NCBI GenBank assembly: GCA_963676845.2 | Contig: CAXXKK010000003.1 | Coordinates: forward strand, 1-64,000 | DNA from: G963662675 sp963676845 | Lineage (GTDB): Bacteria > Bacteroidota > Bacteroidia > Bacteroidales > Prolixibacteraceae | DNA length: 64,000 nucleotides | Reading direction: 5' to 3' | Shown here: in pieces, positions 44,106 to 52,967 of the stretch | How positions within the stretch are numbered: the first letter of the stretch is position 1 | Layout: each line of letters starts with the position of its first letter | Made by a program: the position numbers and the translations under genes | The notes under the pieces: generated by a model | Seen by the model: the letters and a program-made list of their open reading frames with translations, nothing else | What the model was told of the DNA's origin: nothing | Database searches by the model: none

Positions 44106-44234
44106 TTTGCTGCAAAGAACTACTGAGGCTTGCTTACGAAAACTGTTTCTTTGGGATATAGCATTTTTTAATGTGAAAACTTGACACAAAAACCAGGAAA
44201 AAAGGTCAAGGCTTATTTTTATCTGCACCCTTCT

Positions 44235-44325
44235 TCTTTACAAAACCTGAGTTCAAAGGAGTGATTTCCTCGCCCACTCAGAACTTCTCCTTTTCCCTAA
44301 GGTTTTGTTTTGACTCAGGGCTAGA
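44235..44325 (-). ncRNA. Structured intergenic DNA, candidate bridge-RNA or other RNA
   Basis: Nested complementary segments: ACAAAACCT (44240-44248) with AGGTTTTGT (44300-44308); CCTGAGT (44246-44252) with ACTCAGG (44313-44319); GGAGTG (44258-44263) near CACTCA (44275-44280). It lies upstream of the transposase, where IS110-group bridge RNAs are encoded, but beyond the inverted repeat at 44105. Strand assumed from the transposase. Structure inferred by eye only. Confidence 0.35.
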
Positions 44326-44386
44326 TAAAAAATAGGCCAGTCCTCATAGAAAGTATCGTGGTTTCAAAATCTCCAATGTATTGTTG

Positions 44387-44441
44387 GATTCTTTTTTTCA
44401 ACTGTAGGAAAAAAGGAATTGGGGTTTGGGGCAAAGCTCCA
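44387..44441. repeat. Dispersed double-hairpin repeat, copy 2
   Basis: Same 55-bp layout as 1042-1096. First stem: ATTCTTTTTTT with AAAAAAGGAAT (44409-44419). Second stem: TGGGGTTT (44420-44427) with AAGCTCCA (44434-44441), where differences from copy 1 become G-T pairs. The loop is again six bases. Confidence 0.75.
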
Positions 44442-44550
44442 TTTATGTTGATTTTTCTTTAACAAGAAGAATCCACTACAATTATGAACTGATCCATAAA
44501 CTTGATCTTGCTAAGAATTGAAACTTAGAAATAACAGAAACTATTAATTC

Positions 44551-44745
44551 TGCATAGCTTTCATAGCTCCCTTTAGGCTTTTCTATGCTCCTGCAAGATT
44601 TTAAAGTAGCCTTGCAGCTTTTTTTGAATTTCTGCACCAGTTTTAGCTTTTTCTGCAAGGTCTTTTTAATTCCTGCATGATTTTTTGAAATTTCTGCGAT
44701 ATTTATTTGAATCCTGCAGCCATTTTTTAAATTCCTGCAGCGCAG
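44551..44745. repeat. Phased TGCA / T-tract array, 20-21 bp period
   Basis: TGCA (once TGCG) occurs at 44551, 44592, 44613, 44633, 44654, 44674, 44695, 44715 and 44736, steps of 41 then 21, 20, 21, 20, 21, 20, 21. Between them lie T-rich tracts ending GAATT or AAATT (unit about YCTGCANNATTTTTTGAATT). The period of 20.5 bp is two helical turns. 41 is not a multiple of 3, so this is not a coding repeat. No reading frame crosses it. Confidence 0.8.
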
Positions 44746-44969
44746 AAAAGTAAAATTTTTATGCTGGAAGTGATAAAAACAGGCAGGAAGCTATAAAATG
44801 AAACAAGGCGTTATGAAACTGGTGCTTAGCTATTATTTTTCAACTCTTTAAGTCTTATTTCTATTGAAAAATAGACACATCTGGGGCATAGAAAAAGGTG
44901 CTTAATAATGAGTAATGCTCATACCTTCAAGCTATCAAACAATAGAAATACGAAATGAAAATAGGAATA

Positions 44970-46613
44970 TTATATTCCCAAAACATCTGCTCCCTGTTCA
45001 AAAATGATATCTACTGGAATGCCAGCTGCTCCAATCCTGTCAAGGTCGCTTTGAAGTTCTTCTCGAATGAATCCTTTCTCTTCAATTAATGATTTTGCCT
45101 GATCGTAGTCTCCATCTCCTTGAATTGTCAGAATCATATCAGAAAGGTCAAGCATTGCCTGCTTCATTTTTTCGAAATTTACCCGATAAGTATTTGTTTC
45201 CGGATCGCGTTCAAAAGCTCCTTTTTCCTGGAAATAATAAAAGCGTATCATGTTTGCTTTGCCATGAGCACTGGCTGCTCCAAAGCGTACAGATCGGAAA
45301 ATGCCAGCCATGAAAGTCACAAAGTTATCCATCAGGTCCTTATTTGTAAATTCGCCCAATTCGTTTAGTCGATATACACACCACAATCCCAAAATATCAG
45401 CTTTCCCTTCTTCTATTGAAGTATAAGTATCTTGCAAAGCTTCACGAACTGTTTGATCTCCGGTAATCGTATTTCCAAGCCCTAACCCATGAGCAACTTC
45501 GTGGAACATGGTGTTTTCAAAGAAAGCATCGAAAGTTACGTGGCTACGTTGATCTTCGGAAATAAGTAAATCTGAAATAGGAACTAAAATTTTATCAAAT
45601 TTCGCTTGCATTGAGTTTTTAAGTTGAAGCTTACGACTTCCTTTTGTTGCTCTTACTTCTTCGTCATTTGGAAGATTGATAGCAATGGTTTTACTTCCGG
45701 CATTACAATCACCTGCATAGTAAATCGCATCGTAAGCATTTAGGTCAGAATCAGATCCCGGAGTTTCGTTTTTGTATACTTCATCACATGGAAGAGCTTT
45801 TTGAAGATCGGGTAAAAGAGCTGCATATTTATCAAGTCGACTGCTCCATTCTTTATCTTTTATAAGAATATAGGCTTCGTGTGATGCTTTGTACCCATAG
45901 AGTTGATCTTCATAACTTTCAATCGGTCCGACGACAAAATCGATGGTGTTGTTTTTCATTTCCATCCAGGCAATGTCGCTTTCAAAATACTCATCAGTAA
46001 GCAAGGCTTCTGCACGTAATTCCAGGTATTTTTTTAGTCCTGGATCTTCAGCAAGCTCTGCAGCCTGACGAATGTATCCGGCAGCCTCATTGACCTGCTC
46101 ACTGTATGCTACATGATACGGAATGGATTGCAGGTTTCCGGCATCATCACGTTGAATAAGCGTATATAAGCTTGTTTTAGTTGGTTCATCCCAGGCTTCA
46201 AATTCATCTTTGCTTATGTCTTCCGGATAAAATCCAGCACCTGCAGGTTTTGTTCCATATCCTTCAACAAAAGGTTCATTGTTGTTTAAGCGTTCCCATG
46301 GTCCATAATTTATTTTGATGAATTGCTCCATTGCCGGGCTGGTTGCTTTTGATAATATTTCTTGTTTATCACCATATGCTTCCGTCCAAAAAAGGTCGTC
46401 CATAATTTGGGCTGCCTTTAAAAGATAGGGGAGCATGGCTTTTTCATTTTCTGATAAAACAGATAAATCTGTTGTCAATTTGAATGATGCAAATTCTTCA
46501 GTTTTTGTTTCCATTTCACTTTTTACTGTGTTTCCTTCTGTTTGCTGGATGCTATTGCAAGCGCTTAAAGCAATCGAGCCAACAATGAATATTGATAATA
46601 GAATTTTTCTCAT
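44970..46613 (-). CDS. M49-family (DPP III-like) zinc peptidase, lipoprotein
   Basis: 547 residues. The start MRKILLSIFIVGSIALSACNS has a lipobox (LSAC). The zinc motif MFHEVAHGLGLGN is the pentapeptide HExxH form rather than the HExxGH hexapeptide of classical DPP III. A second metal-ligand segment is SIEEGKADILGLW. Length is shorter than eukaryotic DPP III (about 700), as in the short bacterial M49 group. It should release dipeptides from peptide N-termini at a membrane-attached periplasmic or surface location. No partner gene is adjacent; yidC lies 155 bp upstream of the start, on the same strand. Confidence 0.85.
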   Translation of the reverse strand: MRKILLSIFIVGSIALSACNSIQQTEGNTVKSEMETKTEEFASFKLTTDLSVLSENEKAMLPYLLKAAQIMDDLFWTEAYGDKQEILSKATSPAMEQFIKINYGPWERLNNNEPFVEGYGTKPAGAGFYPEDISKDEFEAWDEPTKTSLYTLIQRDDAGNLQSIPYHVAYSEQVNEAAGYIRQAAELAEDPGLKKYLELRAEALLTDEYFESDIAWMEMKNNTIDFVVGPIESYEDQLYGYKASHEAYILIKDKEWSSRLDKYAALLPDLQKALPCDEVYKNETPGSDSDLNAYDAIYYAGDCNAGSKTIAINLPNDEEVRATKGSRKLQLKNSMQAKFDKILVPISDLLISEDQRSHVTFDAFFENTMFHEVAHGLGLGNTITGDQTVREALQDTYTSIEEGKADILGLWCVYRLNELGEFTNKDLMDNFVTFMAGIFRSVRFGAASAHGKANMIRFYYFQEKGAFERDPETNTYRVNFEKMKQAMLDLSDMILTIQGDGDYDQAKSLIEEKGFIREELQSDLDRIGAAGIPVDIIFEQGADVLGI

Positions 46614-46732
46614 TTCACTATATTTTGAATGTTCTTGAATTATATCTGTTTAAAAGAAAACTATTTTATATATCAGTAATTGGTATGGATTGAAAATTAC
46701 AGAATTTTTGTTTCTGAGTTCAATTTAGGTGA

Positions 46733-46762
46733 AATAAAAAATGCTGCCCGAGAGCAGCATTT
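46733..46762 (-). terminator. Intrinsic terminator after yidC
   Basis: AAATGCTGC (46739-46747) pairs with GCAGCATTT (46754-46762). Read on the minus strand it is followed by TTTTTATTT. It lies 6 bp past the yidC stop. Confidence 0.88.
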
Positions 46763-46767
46763 AGTTA

Positions 46768-48693
46768 TTATCTTTTAGGAAGATCAACTCCCCGTTCTTT
46801 TGCCATTTGTTCCAGTCGTTTCTGGAAGTTTGATTTTTTAGCACCTTGTTTCTTTTTCGGTGCATAAAGCTGAGCCCGAAGTTTATCTTCGTCAACAAAT
46901 CGTCTGATAAGTACAGTTTGCCCAATAGTTATCAAGTTTGCTAAAAAGTAATAGTAACTTAAACCTGATGGATAATTATTCAATATGAATAAGAACATAA
47001 CAGGCATCATATACATCATGGTTTGCATTCCAGGCATGGTTTGCGTACTTGCAGCCTGCTGATTCAATTTTGTTGAAAAGATTGTTGTTACCGTCATTAG
47101 TAAACAGAATAAACTTACATGATTTCCATATAGAGGAATATTAAAAGGTAAGTTTAAAATTGAATCAAAGGACGAAAGATCCGTTGCCCATAAGAAACTT
47201 TGTTGTCGTAACTCGATGGATGATGGGAAGAAAAAGAACATCGAAAATAAAATTGGCATTTGTAAGAGCATGGGTAAACAACCTCCCATAGGATTAACCC
47301 CGACTTTCTTATATAGAGCCATGGTTGCCTGTTGTTTTTCCATTTGTTTGTCACTGCCATACTTCTCATTGATCTCGTCCATCTCAGGCTTTAAAGCCCT
47401 CATTTTAGCTTGTGATATATATGATTTATAGGTAAATGGGAAGAGTATCATTTTGATGAAAACTGTCAATAACAAAATGATAATTCCAAAGTTACCTATA
47501 TAGTTTCTTAAGAAATTGAATACAGGGATTACGATCCAACGGTTTACATAACGAAGAATAGAATATCCCAAGCTAATTATTTTGTCCATTTGCACATCGC
47601 CATACTGCCTTAATGTATTATAGTGATTTGGACCAAAATAAAGTTGCATGCCAAATGTTTGGTTGGTTGCATTTGTATATGGGATAGCAATATCTGCAAA
47701 ATACTTACCAACAGTTTCATTGCTTTCCTCTGTATAATCATACTGAATGTCAGCTTCAGTAAAAGCTTCATCGGCAATTATTGTTGAGTTAAAGAAAAGT
47801 TGTTTGAAACTAACCCAGCGAACTTTTGTTTTCAGAGATTCTTCACTTGATTTTGCAGGGGAAAGATTATCTACTTCATCTTCATAATATTTATAAAAGA
47901 CTGTTGCGTAGCGGTCTTCTCCATATTTTGATTTTTTCTCCAGTCGGGGAGCATCAAAAGCCCAGTTGAAGTTTAATGTGGTGGCGTTGTTTGCAATTAC
48001 ATCATTCATTCCAACCGTGTTCAGGTCAAAATCAATCATGTATGAGTTATAGTTTAAAGTATATTGATATTCCAGATATTTCCCGTCAGCAACCTGCAGT
48101 TTCATTGAAACGGATTTGGCCCACCAAAACCATTTTCTTCATTGTATTCTTCGTTACCTTCTTTTCCTTTTCTTACTTCAGCTCCACTAATAATAATTTG
48201 TTTTTGTGAGGTTGAAGGGGTGAAGAACAATTCATCAGTTTGGATTACCTTATTTTGTGAGAAGAAATTTACTCCAAATAAATTATCAGGTCCCATTAAA
48301 TAAAATAAGGGGTTTATCCAGGTATGTTTTGTAGTTTTTTAATTCAACAGAATAAACTTTACCTCCTTTTGTCGAAAGGGTTACTTTCATCAGGTTGTTT
48401 TCAATAGTCACAAACTCTTCTTCACCTGTAGATGCAGCATTTGCAAACATTCCGTAGCGGTTGGTTGCCTGCTCTGAAACAGAAGAAGAATCAAGTTCAG
48501 CTATCTCGTTTTGCTGTTGTAATATTTCAGCCTGACGTTCAGCTTCTTGTTGAAGTTGTGCTTCGACCATCGCAATTGAATCCTGACGGGCTCTGGCAGC
48601 TTCAACCTCTTCCTTCGAAGGTTGATTAAAGTATGTAAAGCCAATAAGGATGGCAAAAATCAGTAAAATCCCAGTGATCGTATTCTTATCCAT
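46768..48693 (-). pseudogene. yidC: Membrane insertase YidC, with compensating +1/-1 frameshifts
   Basis: About 641 residues. Frames one and three agree; 48290 to about 48110 is read in another frame. Break one: PLILF then GPDNLFGVNF, an extra A near 48298. Break two: EENGFGG then AKSVSMKLQVADGKYLEY, a missing base in the GGG near 48112. N-terminus MDKNTITGILLIFAILIGFTY is the first helix and YidC_N periplasmic domain follows. C-terminal insertase (about 350-600) has FPFTYKSYISQAKMRALKPE and NPMGGCLPMLLQMPILFSM. It inserts and folds inner-membrane proteins with or without Sec. YidC is essential in bacteria studied, so at least one of the indels must be wrong. pyrG lies 21 bp upstream. Confidence 0.88.
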
Positions 48694-48714
48694 AAATAAT
48701 TGATTTTTCAGAAA

Positions 48715-50316
48715 TTAGCTTAGTGCTGCTTTTACGAAAGCAACAAATAAAGGATGTGGGTTTAAAACAGTACTACTATATTCAGGGTGATATTGTACAC
48801 CAACAAACCATTTGTGTTTAGGTATTTCAACAACTTCAACAAGGTTGGTGTCTGGATTTATTCCTACAGGAATCATTCCGGCATTCACAAACTCGTCAAG
48901 GTATTCATTGTTGAATTCATAACGATGGCGATGACGCTCTTTAATATCAGTTTTGTTGTAAGCTTTGTAGAAGTTTGATTTCTTATTAATGATTTGGCAA
49001 TCATAAGCTCCCAGACGCATGGTTCCACCTTTTTCTGTAATACCTTTTTGTTCTTCCATAAGGTCGATAACAGGGTGTGGGGTTTTTTCATTCATCTCTG
49101 ATGAATCAGCTCCTTTAAGACCAAGAACATTGCGTGCATATTCAATAACAGCAATTTGCATTCCCAGACAGATTCCAAGGAATGGAATGTTATTTTCACG
49201 TGCATATTTTGTTGCCAGAATTTTCCCTTCAATTCCACGATGTCCAAATCCCGGAGCAATAATAACTCCGTTTAATCCAGAAATTGTTTTTTCAACATTC
49301 GATTCATCTATTTCTTCTGAATGAATCCACTGCAATTTTACTTTAGTGCGATTTGCTGCACCTGCATGAATTAAAGATTCTGTAATAGATTTATATGCAT
49401 CCTGAAGCTCGACATATTTCCCAACTAAACCAATTTTAACTTCAGTTTCAGGATTTTTGTGTTTGTGGATGAACTCGTTCCAGTCATCTAAATGAGGTTC
49501 ATCTTTTAAAGGGAGTTTTAATTTATTAAGTACTGTAATGTCCAGTTTTTCTTCCAGCATTTTATTGGGTACTTCATAAATCGTTGGTACATCAACAGAT
49601 TGAACAACTGAGTCAATATCAACATTACAGAAAAGAGCTACTTTTTTACGAATACTTGTTCCCAAATCATGTTCTGTACGAAGAACCAAAATATCCGGTT
49701 GAACTCCATTTTCCAGTAACATTTTTACGGAATGCTGTGTTGGTTTGGTTTTTAGCTCACCGGAGGCTGCAAGGTAGGGGACAAGTGTCAAGTGAATAAC
49801 CAGGGCGTTGCTTCCCAGTTCCCATTTTAGCTGACGAACTGCCTCTACATAAGGTAACGATTCTATATCACCAACAGTTCCACCGATTTCTGTAACAACA
49901 ATGTCGTAGTTTCTTTTAGTTCCAAGGAACTTTATTTTACGTTTTATCTCATCTGTGATATGAGGGATAATTTGAACGGTTTTCCCTAAATAATCTCCCC
50001 GTCTCTCTTTGTTGATAACCGATTGGTAGATTCTACCGGTAGTAACATTGTTGGCTTGAGATGTAGGTTTGTTCAGGAAACGTTCATAGTGCCCCAAATC
50101 TAAATCGGTTTCTGCTCCGTCTTCGGTTACATAACACTCACCATGCTCATAAGGGTTTAAAGTTCCCGGATCAACATTTATGTAGGGATCTAACTTTTGA
50201 ATAGTGACTGAATAACCTCTGGCTTGCAACAATTTAGCCAATGAAGCTGCTAGAATTCCTTTTCCTAAAGAGGAGGTAACCCCTCCTGTGACAAAGATGT
50301 ACTTGGTTGCTGACAA
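48715..50316 (-). CDS. pyrG: CTP synthase
   Basis: 533 residues, the standard length. The ATP-grasp-like synthase half starts TKYIFVTGGVTSSLGKG and has LDPYINVDPGTLNPYEHGE and EIGGTVGDIES. The glutaminase half (about 285-533) has GFGHRGIEGK and the nucleophile FLGICLGMQ near residue 377, with WFVGVQYHPEY and the trailing H-E dyad. It makes CTP from UTP, ATP and glutamine. It is the gene before yidC (21 bp), probably the same transcript. Confidence 0.96.
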   Translation of the reverse strand: MSATKYIFVTGGVTSSLGKGILAASLAKLLQARGYSVTIQKLDPYINVDPGTLNPYEHGECYVTEDGAETDLDLGHYERFLNKPTSQANNVTTGRIYQSVINKERRGDYLGKTVQIIPHITDEIKRKIKFLGTKRNYDIVVTEIGGTVGDIESLPYVEAVRQLKWELGSNALVIHLTLVPYLAASGELKTKPTQHSVKMLLENGVQPDILVLRTEHDLGTSIRKKVALFCNVDIDSVVQSVDVPTIYEVPNKMLEEKLDITVLNKLKLPLKDEPHLDDWNEFIHKHKNPETEVKIGLVGKYVELQDAYKSITESLIHAGAANRTKVKLQWIHSEEIDESNVEKTISGLNGVIIAPGFGHRGIEGKILATKYARENNIPFLGICLGMQIAVIEYARNVLGLKGADSSEMNEKTPHPVIDLMEEQKGITEKGGTMRLGAYDCQIINKKSNFYKAYNKTDIKERHRHRYEFNNEYLDEFVNAGMIPVGINPDTNLVEVVEIPKHKWFVGVQYHPEYSSTVLNPHPLFVAFVKAALS

Positions 50317-50408
50317 ATCGTAAAATTTTAATGTTCCTAAAAACGCACAAAGTTAATCAATAAATGTCAAGGAACTTACAATTTTTGTGCGATTATATAT
50401 GAACAATT

Positions 50409-50440
50409 AATAAATAAAAGACCCGCTATTAAAGCGGGCC
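50409..50440 (-). terminator. Intrinsic terminator after the DUF349 gene
   Basis: CCCGCT (50422-50427) pairs with AGCGGG (50433-50438). On the minus strand TCTTTTATTT follows. It lies just beyond the DUF349 stop. Confidence 0.82.
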
Positions 50441-50456
50441 AGTATTTTTGAGGCTG

Positions 50457-52508
50457 CTAGCCTTCATCTTCCATATCATCAATAATGCGAATCTTCTCTT
50501 TTAGGAAATTAATTTTGTCCTGAGTATCCTGTATTTTCTTGTTTACATCCTCAATGAGTGATTCTGCATTTTTCGTATTGGCAAAGAACCCAATGTTATT
50601 ATTCAGCAACACCAGATCATTTTCCATTTGTTTGAGTTTTTGGACATACTTGTCGCGTTCGAAACGCATTTTGTTTTGTCCTCTTGATGACGAGTTGAAC
50701 GTTCCCATCTTCGTTTTAAATTTAAGAAGATTGCGTTTCTTTTCATCAATTTTTAATTCATCAAAATGCACATTGATAGCATCTCTATATTCGTTTTGAA
50801 TGGTATCTTTTTCTTTAAATGGAACATGACCAATCTCAGTCCAGCGACGTTGGAATTCTTTGATTTTTGTAAGGTCAGCATCTTCATCTCCTGTTGATGT
50901 AAAGTTTTTGATCTCCTCAATCAAGTCTTTTTTCAGTTTCAGGTTATCAACCTGCTCGTGGTCAACTTCTGAGAAATGATTTGCTTTTTGCTCGAAGAAA
51001 TAGTCACATGCTGTACGGAAACGTTTCCAAATGGCATCAGACTGTTTTCTTGGAACAGGTCCGATCTCTTTCCATTTGCGCTGGATGCTAATGAATTCTT
51101 CTGTTGTTTTTTTCCAGTCCTCACTGTCTTTCAAAGACTCGGCCTGTACACATAAATCAGTTTTAAGCTGAAGATTGTTTTGTTGTATTTCTTTATGTTG
51201 GGCGTAAAATTCACGTTTCGCATTGAAAAATGAGTCGCATGCATTTCTAAAGCGTTCGTAAATTTTGTTGTTGTCTTTCTTGGGTGCGAAACCAATTGTG
51301 CGCCAAACCTTTTGAAGTTCAATAAGTTCTTTTGATCTGGTGTCCCAATCTTTGTATGATTTAGATTCGAGAGCAACAATTTCCTCAGCTTTTTCGCATA
51401 AAACGGTTTTTGCTGCAAGATTTTTCTTTTGTTCCTCTTTTCTATTTTCGAAATACTCTTGTTGTTTTTTATTTATTTTTGATGTTGCTGCTTTGAAACG
51501 CTCCCAAAGTTCATCTTTTTTATCACGTGGAACCGGGCCTGTTTCTCTCCATAGCTCATGGTATTTTTGAAGAATATTAAAAGCTTTGATTGCTGAAGGT
51601 TCAACCAGTAATTCTTCAGCTTTTTCACAAAGGCCAATTTTAATATCCATGTTTTTCTTTAAGTCGAGGTCGCGAAGTTCCTTGTTGATTTTAATGTAAT
51701 CATAGAAATTTTCAACATGGTGGTGATAAGTCTCCCAAAGATCTTTAAGTTTTGATTGAGGAACTGGTCCTGTATCTCTCCAGCGTTGCTGAAGGTCACG
51801 AAATTCCTGGAAGGTTTTATTAATAGACTCTTCGCGGTTTACCAGTGATTTTATATCATCAATGATCTCATATTTAATTTTCAGATTCTCATCTTTTTCT
51901 TCTTCCTGTTTTTTGCTCTTTTCATATTTTAGCTGACGAAATTCATTCATCAGGTTTTTCAGGTCTTCTTCGTAAGGTGCGTTGGCTGGAGCGTATTCTT
52001 CCTCTTTGCCTCCATCTTCAATGAACTTTGCTTTTTCTTTTTCGATATTAGCCCTGTGCCTTTTGTAGAAGTTCAGTTTTATAGCATCAATATCATCTTT
52101 CACATTGATGTCTTCAGACTTTGCCTGATCAACCATGTCGCGAAGAACATTGATTAACTCAACTTCTGTCAAATTAGAGTAGTCAATAGGTTCTTTTTCT
52201 GTAACATGTTCAGTTTCCTTTTCAGTTGCGATTTCTTTTTCTTCAACGTCAGGGGTATCTTCTACTTTATCTGTTTCTTCATCTGTAGTTTTTGCCTCTT
52301 CTTCTATTTCTGTTTCAATTTTTTTGGAGTCTATTGTTTCTTCTGTAGACTCTTCTGTTTTTTCATCATCAACAATAGGCTCATTAACAGTAGTTTCAGT
52401 AGATTTAGTTTCTGATACTTGTTCCTTTTCCGGCGTAGCTTCAGTACCGTTTTCTCCAGTACCGGCATTTAACTCTTCATTTGAGTTTTTTAGATCTTTA
52501 GGTTCCAT
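50457..52508 (-). CDS. DUF349-repeat protein with acidic N-terminus
   Basis: 683 residues. Residues 1-110 are dominated by Glu, Thr and Lys, are low complexity and probably disordered. From about 165 to 600 there are five to six DUF349 units, each with a W-[RK]-[ED]-[TI]-G-[PF]-[VA]-P motif (WRDTGPVPQSK, WRETGPVPRDK, WRTIGFAPKKD, WKEIGPVPRKQ, WTEIGHVPFKE). A C-terminal coiled coil follows. The family is widespread in Bacteroidota and its role is unsettled. No signal peptide is seen, so it is probably cytoplasmic. It is monocistronic. Confidence 0.9.
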   Translation of the reverse strand: MEPKDLKNSNEELNAGTGENGTEATPEKEQVSETKSTETTVNEPIVDDEKTEESTEETIDSKKIETEIEEEAKTTDEETDKVEDTPDVEEKEIATEKETEHVTEKEPIDYSNLTEVELINVLRDMVDQAKSEDINVKDDIDAIKLNFYKRHRANIEKEKAKFIEDGGKEEEYAPANAPYEEDLKNLMNEFRQLKYEKSKKQEEEKDENLKIKYEIIDDIKSLVNREESINKTFQEFRDLQQRWRDTGPVPQSKLKDLWETYHHHVENFYDYIKINKELRDLDLKKNMDIKIGLCEKAEELLVEPSAIKAFNILQKYHELWRETGPVPRDKKDELWERFKAATSKINKKQQEYFENRKEEQKKNLAAKTVLCEKAEEIVALESKSYKDWDTRSKELIELQKVWRTIGFAPKKDNNKIYERFRNACDSFFNAKREFYAQHKEIQQNNLQLKTDLCVQAESLKDSEDWKKTTEEFISIQRKWKEIGPVPRKQSDAIWKRFRTACDYFFEQKANHFSEVDHEQVDNLKLKKDLIEEIKNFTSTGDEDADLTKIKEFQRRWTEIGHVPFKEKDTIQNEYRDAINVHFDELKIDEKKRNLLKFKTKMGTFNSSSRGQNKMRFERDKYVQKLKQMENDLVLLNNNIGFFANTKNAESLIEDVNKKIQDTQDKINFLKEKIRIIDDMEDEG

Positions 52509-52967
52509 TTGAATAAAATTTAAATTACATCGTAATTCTCAGAGATTTAGCATTCCGCTAATCTGTACGAAAATATAACTTTAATAAGGAATACTCAAAT
52601 CAAACATATATTAATTCATTAAAAAGATCACTGTTATTCGGCAATTATTATGGATAAGGATAAAAAGGAAGGATAAAGCTAAATTAGATTTTTTGAAAGT
52701 TTCTTGGTCAATAATGTTCTTCTTGCCAGATAATAGAGACTTTTCTAAAATTTCACTAAGAGAAAAGATGTTTCTAAATATAATTTGAATTATTTATTTA
52801 AATTGATAGTATATCGAGTGATATTGTAATAAATCGTTATTAATTATTGGTTATTACTTTGTGTTTTTAATCTGTATTGAGCTGAGAGATGATATTTTAA
52901 TTATTTTTGCCAGCGGAAAAAATGCCCAAATGGGCACAGAGAAAAAACTAAATTCCTTGTCTATAAA
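52509..52967. other. AT-rich divergent intergenic region
   Basis: 459 bp between divergent genes. TATTTTTG (52902-52909) fits the -7 consensus for the gene at 52968, with a TTG 22 bp before it. TGCCCAAATGGGCA (52923-52936) is a small hairpin in the likely 5' leader. The rest shows nothing further. Confidence 0.5.

Larger units (their letters stand above)
42593..44118 (-). mobile_element. IS110-family element (approximate limits)
   Basis: The transposase is flanked by an inverted pair: AGACAAAAATCAGGTC on the minus strand at 42608-42623 and AGACAAAAATCGGGTC on the plus strand at 44090-44105 (15 of 16 match). Just outside each copy is a short hairpin (TGCCC/GGGCA at 42593-42606; TCTTTG/CAAAGA at 44104-44118). 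IS110 proper lacks such repeats; IS1111 relatives have subterminal ones. The true ends may lie further out, especially on the transposase 5' side. The element lies 130 bp from the tRNA-Asp pair. No target duplication was identified. Confidence 0.65.

Noticed and set aside
44551..44745. CRISPR array
   Set aside because: Units of about 20 bp diverge strongly and have no distinct spacers; spacing is helical, and no cas gene is in the window.
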